A DNA stretch of 12,583 nt, taken from assembly GCA_020720565.1 (NCBI GenBank), contig DYOK01000065.1:1-12583 (forward strand), read 5' to 3'. The DNA is from Acetofilamentum sp. (GTDB lineage: Bacteria > Bacteroidota > Bacteroidia > Bacteroidales > JAFGXI01). Shown in pieces: positions 6,423-12,583 of this stretch. The first letter of the stretch is position 1. Each line of letters begins with the position of its first letter. Under the pieces are notes generated by a model. That model made no database searches and had not been told where the DNA came from. It worked only from the letters and a program-made list of their open reading frames with translations. Position numbers and translations under genes: made by a program.

Positions 6423-6997
6423 TATTGCTCTCCCCATCGGTATGTGTGCTCTTGAGAGATGCCAAGGTGGTCGATAATGCGTTGTGTAATGCTGCCTACA
6501 AGTTGTTTAATGTCAGTAGCAGGGGCGTAGAACGACGGGCTAGCGGGCATTATGAGTGCTCCCATTTGACTTAAGCTAAGTAAATTACTTAAATGGATTG
6601 GGCTCATTGGACTTTCGCGTGGACAAATAATTAAGCTGCGTCGTTCTTTCAAAAACACATCGGCCGTTCGGGTTATCAATTCGTCCGATATCCCATGGGC
6701 AATGCGAGCAACAGTTCCCATCGATGCTGGGATTACCACCATGGCGTCCCATTTTGACGAGCCCGATGCAAACGGAGCATTAAAATCGTGGCTATCGAAG
6801 TAGGCAATCTTGTCGTGTCCTGGCCATGATTTTTGCAGCTCGTGTGCCCAAACTTGCATAGCGTTTTTAGAGCGAACAATAGCAATTTCTGTAACATTTG
6901 AGTCCGAACAAAGCAATCTTTCGATTAAATCGTCGGCGTATATACTGCCACTGGCTCCAGTCACAGCAATTATGATTCTTGTAGCAGAATTGGACAT
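6422..6997 (-). CDS. ubiX: UbiX-family flavin prenyltransferase
   Basis: A 191-residue cytoplasmic flavoprotein of normal family length. IIIAVTGASGSIYA (8-21) is the N-terminal FMN-binding segment. MVVIPASMGTVARIAHG and LIICPRESPMSPIHL carry the conserved Ser/Thr-rich and Arg-Glu-Ser-Pro motifs, and MPASPSFY follows. UbiX prenylates FMN with dimethylallyl phosphate to make prenyl-FMN, the cofactor of UbiD-type decarboxylases; no UbiD homologue is in this window. The start at 6997 gives only seven residues before the first beta strand, which is normal. The stop codon overlaps a dispersed element; the next gene downstream is the glycosyltransferase, with no evident functional link. Confidence 0.93.
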   Translation of the reverse strand: MSNSATRIIIAVTGASGSIYADDLIERLLCSDSNVTEIAIVRSKNAMQVWAHELQKSWPGHDKIAYFDSHDFNAPFASGSSKWDAMVVIPASMGTVARIAHGISDELITRTADVFLKERRSLIICPRESPMSPIHLSNLLSLSQMGALIMPASPSFYAPATDIKQLVGSITQRIIDHLGISQEHTYRWGEQ

Positions 6998-7101
6998 GCT
7001 TACTTAATAAAAATACAGTTTAAAATGGGCACAATTTACACAAAACAAGTAAGCTGTACAAATGCGAATTTGATAACGATACTTTTACATGTCATTAGCT
7101 G

Positions 7102-8784
7102 CTATATAAAAGCCAAAATAAGTATTTGGGCTAATACCACACGTAAAAACATGGTAAGGGGATACACCGTCGAATAAGAAATTGAAGGGGTGTCGTTACC
7201 TGCTGTGGCATTGGCATAGGCTAATGCAGGAGGGTCTGTCATGCTACCGGCTAATAAACCCATTAAAGTAAAATAGTTAAATTTCATTACTTTTCGGCCA
7301 ATTATCCCAACAATTAAAAGTGGTAAAGTGGTTATAACAACTCCACAAAGCACCCATATTAATCCAGTGCCCGAAAATGCAGTTTCCACAAACATGCCTC
7401 CCGAGGCCAATCCCACACTGGCCAAGAACAGGGTGATACCAATTTCGCGCAACATTAAGTTGGCACTTTGCGTGGTGTATGTAATCAGTTTTAAATTAAA
7501 CCCAAAACGACCAATTAAAAGGGCTACCACCAGTGGGCCTCCTGCTAAACCGAGTTTGACCGGCATGGGCATGCCGGGTATTGCAAAAGGGATGCTTCCG
7601 AAAATAATTCCCACAAAAATCCCAATAAAAAAAGTAAAAATGTGAGGCTCGTCGAGTCGTTTTAGCGTATTTCCTAACATGGCTTCGACCCTTTTAGTCG
7701 ATTCGGGATTGCCCACAACAATAACACGGTCGCCAACTTGCAAAACTAAGTCCGGACTGGCCAATAAATCGAAATCGGCACGTATTACCCGCGTACAGTT
7801 CACATTTAACGAGCGAAGCTTTAAAGAACCGAGTGTTTTACCATTGACCTCGCTTCGGGTAATGATAATGCGAGTCGATATCATTTCGTTTTCCGACTCT
7901 TGCCAGTCGTATTCTATGGCCTCACCCATCAGAATGACAATGGCTTCGGCATCGGCCTCAGCCGCAACTACAAAAAGCAGATCGTCAATTTTTAGTACGG
8001 TTTTACCATTGGGAATCGAAAATTGCCCTTGACTCTGCAAGCGCGAAACAATAAATTTTCGGCCTAATAAACGTCTTATTTCCGAAATGCTTTTGCCATC
8101 GATGGCTTTCGATTGTATTCTAATGTTGAGCATTTTGGTGGTGTCGGTATCTTGAACGTTAGCCTTACTCAGACGTTTGGCTTCTTTTTCCAAATTAATC
8201 TTAAAAAAAACGCGCACTAAGATCAGCGAAAAAATAATTCCAGTTACACCCAATGGATAGGCTACGGCATAGCCTAGTGCAATGGGTGGGATTTCCGAAA
8301 TCTGACCAGCATCGTGTAATTGTTTAAGGGCTTCTTGGGCAGCACCTAAACCAGGCGTATTGGTAACTGCACCCGAGAGCACACCGACCAACATAGGCAT
8401 CGAAAATGGTCGTCCGATAAGCTGTAGGAAATAATATATCCCAATGGTGGTGAGCACACCCAATATGACGACCGATGCGGCTAACACATTTTGTTTCATT
8501 CCGCCTTTTTTAAAAGAGGAGAAAAAACCTGGCCCAACTTGAATTCCAATTGAAAAAATAAACAAAATGAGCCCAAATTCTCTGATAAAGTGGAGCACCT
8601 CGCCTTCGACCGTAAACCCGAAATGTGCTACAGCAATGCCTACAAATAGTACAAAAGTTACTCCGAGCGAAATGCCGAAGATTTTAATTTTCCCTATCAT
8701 CACACCAATTGCAATAACAAAAGCATAAATTAGAATGATGTGTGCAATGCTTTCTTTAGTGAGTAGGGTTATTAACCAGTCCAT
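7102..8784 (-). CDS. YidE/AspT-like membrane transporter with two RCK_C domains
   Basis: A 560-residue protein. Two hydrophobic halves (about 12-195 and 380-560) flank a soluble centre. The halves carry related motifs, GAVTNTPGLGAAQ (138-150) and GSMTDPPALAYA near the C-terminus, the signature of the aspartate:alanine exchanger (AAEx) family and its E. coli relative YidE. The soluble part contains two TrkA-C/RCK_C domains, about 217-290 (IQSKAIDGKSISEIRRLLG..., DDLLFVVAA) and 303-372 (RSEVNGKTLGSLKL..., GDRVIVVGN), which usually bind a regulatory ligand. It probably moves a small carboxylate or amino acid across the inner membrane; the substrate is unknown. The spacers to the neighbours (104 and 205 bp) lack clear copies of the dispersed element. 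Confidence 0.93.
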   Translation of the reverse strand: MDWLITLLTKESIAHIILIYAFVIAIGVMIGKIKIFGISLGVTFVLFVGIAVAHFGFTVEGEVLHFIREFGLILFIFSIGIQVGPGFFSSFKKGGMKQNVLAASVVILGVLTTIGIYYFLQLIGRPFSMPMLVGVLSGAVTNTPGLGAAQEALKQLHDAGQISEIPPIALGYAVAYPLGVTGIIFSLILVRVFFKINLEKEAKRLSKANVQDTDTTKMLNIRIQSKAIDGKSISEIRRLLGRKFIVSRLQSQGQFSIPNGKTVLKIDDLLFVVAAEADAEAIVILMGEAIEYDWQESENEMISTRIIITRSEVNGKTLGSLKLRSLNVNCTRVIRADFDLLASPDLVLQVGDRVIVVGNPESTKRVEAMLGNTLKRLDEPHIFTFFIGIFVGIIFGSIPFAIPGMPMPVKLGLAGGPLVVALLIGRFGFNLKLITYTTQSANLMLREIGITLFLASVGLASGGMFVETAFSGTGLIWVLCGVVITTLPLLIVGIIGRKVMKFNYFTLMGLLAGSMTDPPALAYANATAGNDTPSISYSTVYPLTMFLRVVLAQILILAFI

Positions 8785-8879
8785 GCGTTTATGTATTTAT
8801 AAATATTTGTGTAAGATGTTGATTTATTGTGTGTTGAAGAACTATCAAATAAGTCAATGCATTAATATTGATTTTCTTG

Positions 8880-8887
8880 CAAATTTA
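8880..8887 (-). promoter_or_regulatory. Possible -7 box for the YidE-like gene
   Basis: On the minus strand TAAATTTG matches TAnnTTTG. No TTTG was found at the expected 19-21 bp upstream, so this is only a candidate. It would give a 5' leader of about 90 nt. The remainder of the 8785-8989 spacer is AT-rich with no other recognisable element. Confidence 0.3.
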
Positions 8888-8989
8888 GATAATTGTATAC
8901 GTTGTTTTTAATGACTTTTGACATCAAAAAAAGATTATTCTATCTCAATTTTTTAATTGTTAATTTTATAATGAATTGCTTTTAGGCTT

Positions 8990-9679
8990 TTAAGCATGGG
9001 CAATACAGGCTAAACTAACACGGGCACCGCCTTTTTGCTGCAATGTCATGGCACAATGCTCAATGGTCGCTCCAGTGGTAATCACATCGTCGACAATAAG
9101 TAAATGTTGCCCTTGCACCTGCGCTTGTTCTGGCACATCGAATACTCCGCTCACATTGTTCCATCGTTGTTCTTTATTTTTTTTGGTTTGGGTTGGGGTA
9201 TGAACTGTTCGAATCAGCACGTCGGTACGACAAGGGACTTTTAGCACATTCGATAAACCTTGTGCAATACATTCGGCTTGATTGTATCCTCTGATTTTGA
9301 ATTTTTTGGGGTGTAATGGCACAGGTATTATTGCGTCGATAGTGGGATAAAGCGAGCCTTTTACTAATGCGTGCCCATAGAGTTCGCCCAATCGAATTCC
9401 AGTGTTACAATCGTCTTTATATTTAAGAGAGTGAATCAAATGGCGATAATGCGAGCCCTTTGCAAAGTGTAAAAATGCAGATGCAAATTCCATTTTGGTT
9501 CGCCCCCAAAACAATTGATTGACCGAATTATCGGCTCGATTCCAAAAATCGGTGGTGGGCATATCGAGTAAACAATGGGCACAAATCCAATCTTCGCCTT
9601 TGTTGAGTGCTTTTCCGCAGGCTTTACATGTTCTGGGATAGAAGAGCTCGATAAAATCGGTAAGATAGTTGGGTTGCAT
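8990..9679 (-). CDS. ComF-family phosphoribosyltransferase-like protein
   Basis: A 229-residue cytoplasmic protein. The N-terminus has a four-cysteine zinc-binding motif (C18-x2-C21 and C33-x2-C36) typical of the ComF double-zinc-ribbon family. The rest is a type I phosphoribosyltransferase fold: IIPVPLHPKKFKIRGYNQAE (117-136) and the PRPP loop LLIVDDVITTGAT (193-205). The family is linked to DNA uptake in transformable bacteria (ComFC/GntX); its catalytic activity is not well defined. It lies downstream of the Ig-like lipoprotein across a 102-bp spacer that contains remnants of the dispersed element. The start at 9679 fits the family's N-terminus (FIELFYPRTCKACG). Confidence 0.93.
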   Translation of the reverse strand: MQPNYLTDFIELFYPRTCKACGKALNKGEDWICAHCLLDMPTTDFWNRADNSVNQLFWGRTKMEFASAFLHFAKGSHYRHLIHSLKYKDDCNTGIRLGELYGHALVKGSLYPTIDAIIPVPLHPKKFKIRGYNQAECIAQGLSNVLKVPCRTDVLIRTVHTPTQTKKNKEQRWNNVSGVFDVPEQAQVQGQHLLIVDDVITTGATIEHCAMTLQQKGGARVSLACIAHA

Positions 9680-9734
9680 TTGTTTAATATTAAAGTATTT
9701 AGAATAAAATAATCTCGTATTTTATTAGGGCATA

Positions 9735-9782
9735 ATACCAAATAGTAGGTGCTTATAAAATTAATAATTTAGTCGAAGACCT
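9735..9782 (+). repeat. Partial REPIN-like element, copy E (right end only)
   Basis: AGTCGAAGACCT (9771-9782) is the right terminus of the element with one G missing, preceded by GCTTATAAAATTAATAATTT, which matches the right part of copy C. The left half is not convincingly recognisable. On the minus strand its first base (9782) is the third base of the lipoprotein gene's TAA stop, the same register as at 1957 and 6422. Confidence 0.7.
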
Positions 9783-11548
9783 TAATCCAACTTCCAAGTT
9801 ATTTCGTGAGCCCAATTGGCTTTAGTCGCAATGGTTTCGGGATAGATTGTAATGCCTTCGGGTTGTATCTTGTTCAAATATTGCCCTGTATCCCAAATTC
9901 CGTTTCGATTGTCGTCGTCTATCATTTTAAGCGTATAATTACCGGGTGCTAAATAGTCGAAAATAATTTTGTCATCGCGCGAAATGACCTTACTATCCAC
10001 CACTACTTTTCCAGAATTGAGCAATTCCACGAGCACTTGTCGCGAACCTATTCCCGAAATACCGAGCTGAATTTCGGTGTACGCCTCAAGTTTTTTTGTT
10101 TTAAATTCTGCATCTAAGGTATCATTGACCCAATTTCTATAGTCTCTTATGGCACCTGGTTCAACGTAAATTTTGTACGAGCTGTTTTCCTTTAGCGGAG
10201 TTAAACAAACCAATTTTCGTTTATTGAGCGAGTCTATTTTAAATTTTGATTCAATAATATGATAGCTAGAGTCCTTTTTTTCGAGCAATTGACATCGATT
10301 TAAATCAGCGTTAAGTATCGGGAAATTGGCTGCAATAACTAAGTTTTTATTCAAATCGAAAGGCGTATTTTCTGTAATATTGGTGCTCAAACCCAAATAT
10401 ACTTTTGTTGAATCGTCAGTTTTCTTTTTCTCTTTATCTTGCTGACGAAGGGCTTCGGTTACCGATAAACGATTTGCAAATTTCAATGTGTCAATGGTCC
10501 AAATGTTTTGCTGATTGGTATCGGTTTTATAGTATCCCATTTCGAGCCAGATGGTATCTTTTCGGCTCAAAGTCGAATCGAGAATCCAAATGTTCATCGT
10601 GTCTTTTTGAGCCGACGATTCAAAAAGCCAATGTTCGTTTGGGTTGTCGATAATTCTCAAATTTAAAGTGGTGTCGTATGGCTGATTAAACATCCATTGC
10701 AACAAATATGCTTTGTCGCGCTTATGGTCGGCTACATAATATTGTTGGTTCTTTTCTTCGAATAAAAAAAGACTTTGCTCACCAGTCCAAAGATGATAAT
10801 GTGCCTCGTTGTGATGCTCTGTATCGAGGCTATCGGTCGACAAACTATCGTGATCCTCCACTTCAATTTTGACCTCGACTAAGCTATCTAAAAAGGCAAT
10901 TTGTTCGTTAGGTAAATCAAAAAAATAGTTTTGATTCAAATCTTTTAATGCAAAAAGGGCATAAGTTCCAGCGGCTATCTGATTGATCTGAAAAGTACCA
11001 TCGATATCGGTTTTAGCCACATAATCGGGTCGTGTGGTTTTAAACATACCATGGCTATAGTTTTTATACATTAGTACCCATGTTTTTTCCTGTGGCACAA
11101 TGTCAAAAGCCGAATACACGACGCCTTTTATCGAGAGCGAGTCGATAAAATCGCCAGTCGAAAACACATATTGATAGGGTTTCAGAATATTACCAGCATG
11201 ATAGTCGGCAATAGCATTTCCAAAGTCGAAGGTGTAGGTGGTGTTAGGCTTTAGACTGTCTTTTGGAAAGTCTAAAACTAATGTCTTACCTCTCAGAATC
11301 ACTTCGGGGTTTTTCGAAAGTAATGGCGAACTGACAAATTCTTGATTGAAATTGACCAAAACCACAAACTCGTCAAAGTCAATTTTTATTCGATCCGAAT
11401 CAAAACGGGTGCTATTATTAGCCGGAGTTTCTGCTTTGGGCACTGGGATTTGTGTATCGGATGGCCCGCCAGGTGGCATTACAATTCTAGCACACGACCA
11501 GCTGATGACCAAAAGCAATAAACTTATCCAGATTTTATTTTTAAACAT
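9782..11548 (-). CDS. Ig-like domain (SbsA-type) lipoprotein
   Basis: A 588-residue protein when started at 11548. That start gives a lipoprotein signal peptide: MFKNK, a hydrophobic run, then S-W-S-C with lipidated C19. The frame is open to an ATG at 11620, but the 24 extra residues would place polar sequence before the signal peptide and read through a repeat terminus, so I reject that start. After the cysteine comes ARIVMPPGGPSDT, a hallmark of this Bacteroidetes family. It is followed by a Big_5/SbsA Ig-like domain (IKIDFDEFVVLVNFNQEF through YTFDFGNAIADYHAGN to YVFSTG). Next is a carboxypeptidase-regulatory-like fold (DGTFQINQIAAGTYALFALKDLNQNYFFD), a long middle region, a second Ig-like segment, and a C-terminal region with DDDNRNGIWDTG. 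It is probably anchored in the outer membrane; its function is unknown. Confidence 0.9.
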   Translation of the reverse strand: MFKNKIWISLLLLVISWSCARIVMPPGGPSDTQIPVPKAETPANNSTRFDSDRIKIDFDEFVVLVNFNQEFVSSPLLSKNPEVILRGKTLVLDFPKDSLKPNTTYTFDFGNAIADYHAGNILKPYQYVFSTGDFIDSLSIKGVVYSAFDIVPQEKTWVLMYKNYSHGMFKTTRPDYVAKTDIDGTFQINQIAAGTYALFALKDLNQNYFFDLPNEQIAFLDSLVEVKIEVEDHDSLSTDSLDTEHHNEAHYHLWTGEQSLFLFEEKNQQYYVADHKRDKAYLLQWMFNQPYDTTLNLRIIDNPNEHWLFESSAQKDTMNIWILDSTLSRKDTIWLEMGYYKTDTNQQNIWTIDTLKFANRLSVTEALRQQDKEKKKTDDSTKVYLGLSTNITENTPFDLNKNLVIAANFPILNADLNRCQLLEKKDSSYHIIESKFKIDSLNKRKLVCLTPLKENSSYKIYVEPGAIRDYRNWVNDTLDAEFKTKKLEAYTEIQLGISGIGSRQVLVELLNSGKVVVDSKVISRDDKIIFDYLAPGNYTLKMIDDDNRNGIWDTGQYLNKIQPEGITIYPETIATKANWAHEITWKLD

Positions 11549-11556
11549 ATGCGACA

Positions 11557-11620
11557 AGGTCTTCGATCTATTTGAATTTTTTTTAACAAATGCTCCTAAG
11601 CTATACCAAGTATGGGGCAT
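11557..11620 (+). repeat. Decayed REPIN-like element or solo terminus, copy F
   Basis: AGGTCTTCGATCTATTT (11557-11573) differs from the intact terminus at one base. The following sequence is only loosely similar to copy C (AAGCTATACCAAGTATGGGGCAT against the TAGCTTAATAAAATACGGCAT region), and no right terminus is visible. It ends 8 bp upstream of the lipoprotein start codon, in what should be that gene's 5' leader. Confidence 0.6.
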
Positions 11621-11728
11621 CGTGTTTTATAATTTTATTAATTTACTTTCTTACTTTACAAGCGATTTACGCACTTTCAATTACAACCCAAACCCACATT
11701 AGGCGTAGGTAGTGTCGTGCTTTTGTTC

Positions 11729-12328
11729 TTATTTTGTTTCAATTAGTTCAAGTATCAATTCTGTCAATGCTTTGACATCACTATTAATTGTACCATGCAT
11801 ATATCGTTCATATACACTTTTATTGTCAGGAGAATTGAGATTTAATTTTAAATCTTTTTCTAAAGCTAACAATCGTATAAACTCTCTTTGTGCACGTCCA
11901 TTTCCTTCTCTAAATGGGTGTAAGAAATTTACATTATCTAAAATTTCGGCTAATTTAAATGCAAGCTCATCCTTCTTTGCTTTACTAATATTTCGATATT
12001 CTATAAGAAGATTATCAATATACTGAAAAGCAAAAGAAAAACGATCTCCTTCAAAAAAAGGTTTCCCATTTTTACTGATATTTACAGTCCTTTCGTTTCC
12101 AGCCCATTCGTAAACATCTTGAAACAAATAATAATGTAAATACAACAACGAACTATGGTCTTTTATTATTATAGGATTTTCAAATAACTCTTCAACTCTT
12201 TTAGAGACTTTTAAACTCTCATAAGCTATTAGTATTTTTTCATTATCAATATTTGCCAAATTATTTAACACCCCGTTTTTATTGGTGTATTTATATTCAG
12301 GATCAACATACTGATATTTATTTTCCAT
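11729..12328 (-). CDS. fic: Fic-domain toxin (probable AMP transferase)
   Basis: A 199-residue protein. The Fic signature HPFREGNGRAQR lies at residues 137-148, with catalytic His137, the Glu that binds metal, and the GNGR anion-binding nest. Upstream, RTVNISKNGKPFFE (80-93) is the flap that docks the target segment, and LHYYLFQDVYEWAG (64-77) is the usual helix before it. Fic enzymes of this type transfer AMP from ATP to target hydroxyl side chains, often DNA gyrase and topoisomerase IV for bacterial toxins. The protein has no inhibitory motif at its own N-terminus, and a small upstream gene supplies one, so this is a class I Fic module. Its start overlaps the antitoxin gene by 11 bp. The gene is AT-rich and poor in TCGA/CGA words compared with its neighbours, suggesting horizontal acquisition. 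Confidence 0.93.
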   Translation of the reverse strand: MENKYQYVDPEYKYTNKNGVLNNLANIDNEKILIAYESLKVSKRVEELFENPIIIKDHSSLLYLHYYLFQDVYEWAGNERTVNISKNGKPFFEGDRFSFAFQYIDNLLIEYRNISKAKKDELAFKLAEILDNVNFLHPFREGNGRAQREFIRLLALEKDLKLNLNSPDNKSVYERYMHGTINSDVKALTELILELIETK

Positions 12329-12539
12329 AAATGGTATATAAATTAGTCAAAAAGTCTGCTTCAGAGATTAAACCTGTTTTCCAATCTACATATAATTGAA
12401 TTAATTCTTTTGTTGGCTCAAAACCTTCAAACATATTTGTACCTATAGCATTTGCAGTACTTTCCAATGATTTAAGATCAGAAAACTTCACCCCCATTAA
12501 TGTAAGGTTATTTCTGTCTATTTCTATTGTTCTGTACAT
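12318..12539 (-). CDS. Fic antitoxin, VbhA-like
   Basis: A 73-residue protein. TNMFEG at residues 34-39 matches the Fic-inhibitory motif [S/T]xxxE[G/N], in which the Glu (E38) blocks productive ATP binding in the toxin's active site. It is followed by FEPTKELIQLYVDWKTGLISEADFL, which resembles the helix of VbhA-type antitoxins after their own 'LEGLEPD' motif. The first about 25 residues are unlike VbhA and may bind DNA or pad the helix; I cannot tell. It is translated before the toxin and overlaps it by 11 bp, the usual antitoxin-first order. A -7 box lies just upstream. Confidence 0.88.
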   Translation of the reverse strand: MYRTIEIDRNNLTLMGVKFSDLKSLESTANAIGTNMFEGFEPTKELIQLYVDWKTGLISEADFLTNLYTIYGK

Positions 12540-12562
12540 TTTTATTCAATTTATAATCTTTA

Positions 12563-12570
12563 CAAAGATA
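12563..12570 (-). promoter_or_regulatory. Candidate -7 box for the antitoxin-toxin operon
   Basis: TATCTTTG on the minus strand matches TAnnTTTG perfectly and lies 23 bp before the antitoxin start codon. The -33 box would fall beyond the right edge of the window, so the promoter is incomplete here. No clear operator palindrome is visible in the 44 bp available. Confidence 0.55.
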
Positions 12571-12583
12571 CAAATTTTCTATA

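Noticed and set aside
11546..11620. N-terminal extension of the Ig-like lipoprotein to the ATG at 11620
   Set aside because: The extension places 24 polar residues before a clear lipoprotein signal peptide and is translated through a repeat terminus.
11640..11728. Integron attC site after the Fic module
   Set aside because: Complementary core sites of the GTTRRRY/RYYYAAC type are not both present, and no integrase or cassette array is visible.

Overview
The window looks like a chromosomal segment of a Bacteroidota (Bacteroidetes) bacterium. The lineage clues are: AT-rich spacers; Bacteroidetes-type promoters (-7 box TAnnTTTG with a TTTG -33 box, clearest before the tRNA); a general lack of Shine-Dalgarno sequences; and families typical of the phylum, such as a lipoprotein starting MPPGGPSDT after its lipid cysteine, a DUF2461 protein, an LPP20 lipoprotein and a YidE-type transporter.

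Layout. The left arm reads rightwards: the 3' end of an envelope-type protein (possibly CsgG-like, cut by the window edge), an LPP20-family lipoprotein, a DUF2461 protein, then a tRNA-Pro(UGG) with its own promoter and a rho-independent terminator. From about 3.04 kb everything reads leftwards. In order of transcription from the right edge these are: a Fic toxin/antitoxin pair, a large Ig-like lipoprotein, a ComF-family phosphoribosyltransferase, a YidE/AspT-like transporter with two RCK_C domains, a UbiX-family flavin prenyltransferase, a family 2 glycosyltransferase, a MATE exporter, and a TatD-family nuclease whose start codon overlaps the MATE stop codon. Most of these are housekeeping or envelope genes. 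Only the Fic module looks recently acquired: it is AT-richer and poor in the TCGA/CGA words common elsewhere.

The most striking structure is not a gene. At least four intergenic spacers (486-580, 1957-2073, 5109-5225, 6315-6422) are built from copies of one 108-117 bp imperfect-palindromic element, and two or three further spots carry remnants. The two intact termini read AGGTCTTCGACCTATTT and its reverse complement. Each terminus is itself a small hairpin (AGGTC-TTC-GACCT), so the element resembles a REPIN (two REP sequences in inverted orientation). Copies occur in both orientations, share internal words such as ACGACATTAAATTAT, and sit only between genes of the same direction. In three copies (plus a degenerate fourth terminus) the first base of the element is exactly the third base of the upstream gene's TAA stop codon. 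In a fifth case the stop codon lies inside the terminus. No RAYT/Y1 transposase is present in the window, so the elements would be non-autonomous. Whether they act on mRNA between cistrons is an open question.

No CRISPR array, rRNA, complete insertion sequence or origin was seen. No stretch over 300 bases lacks a gene.
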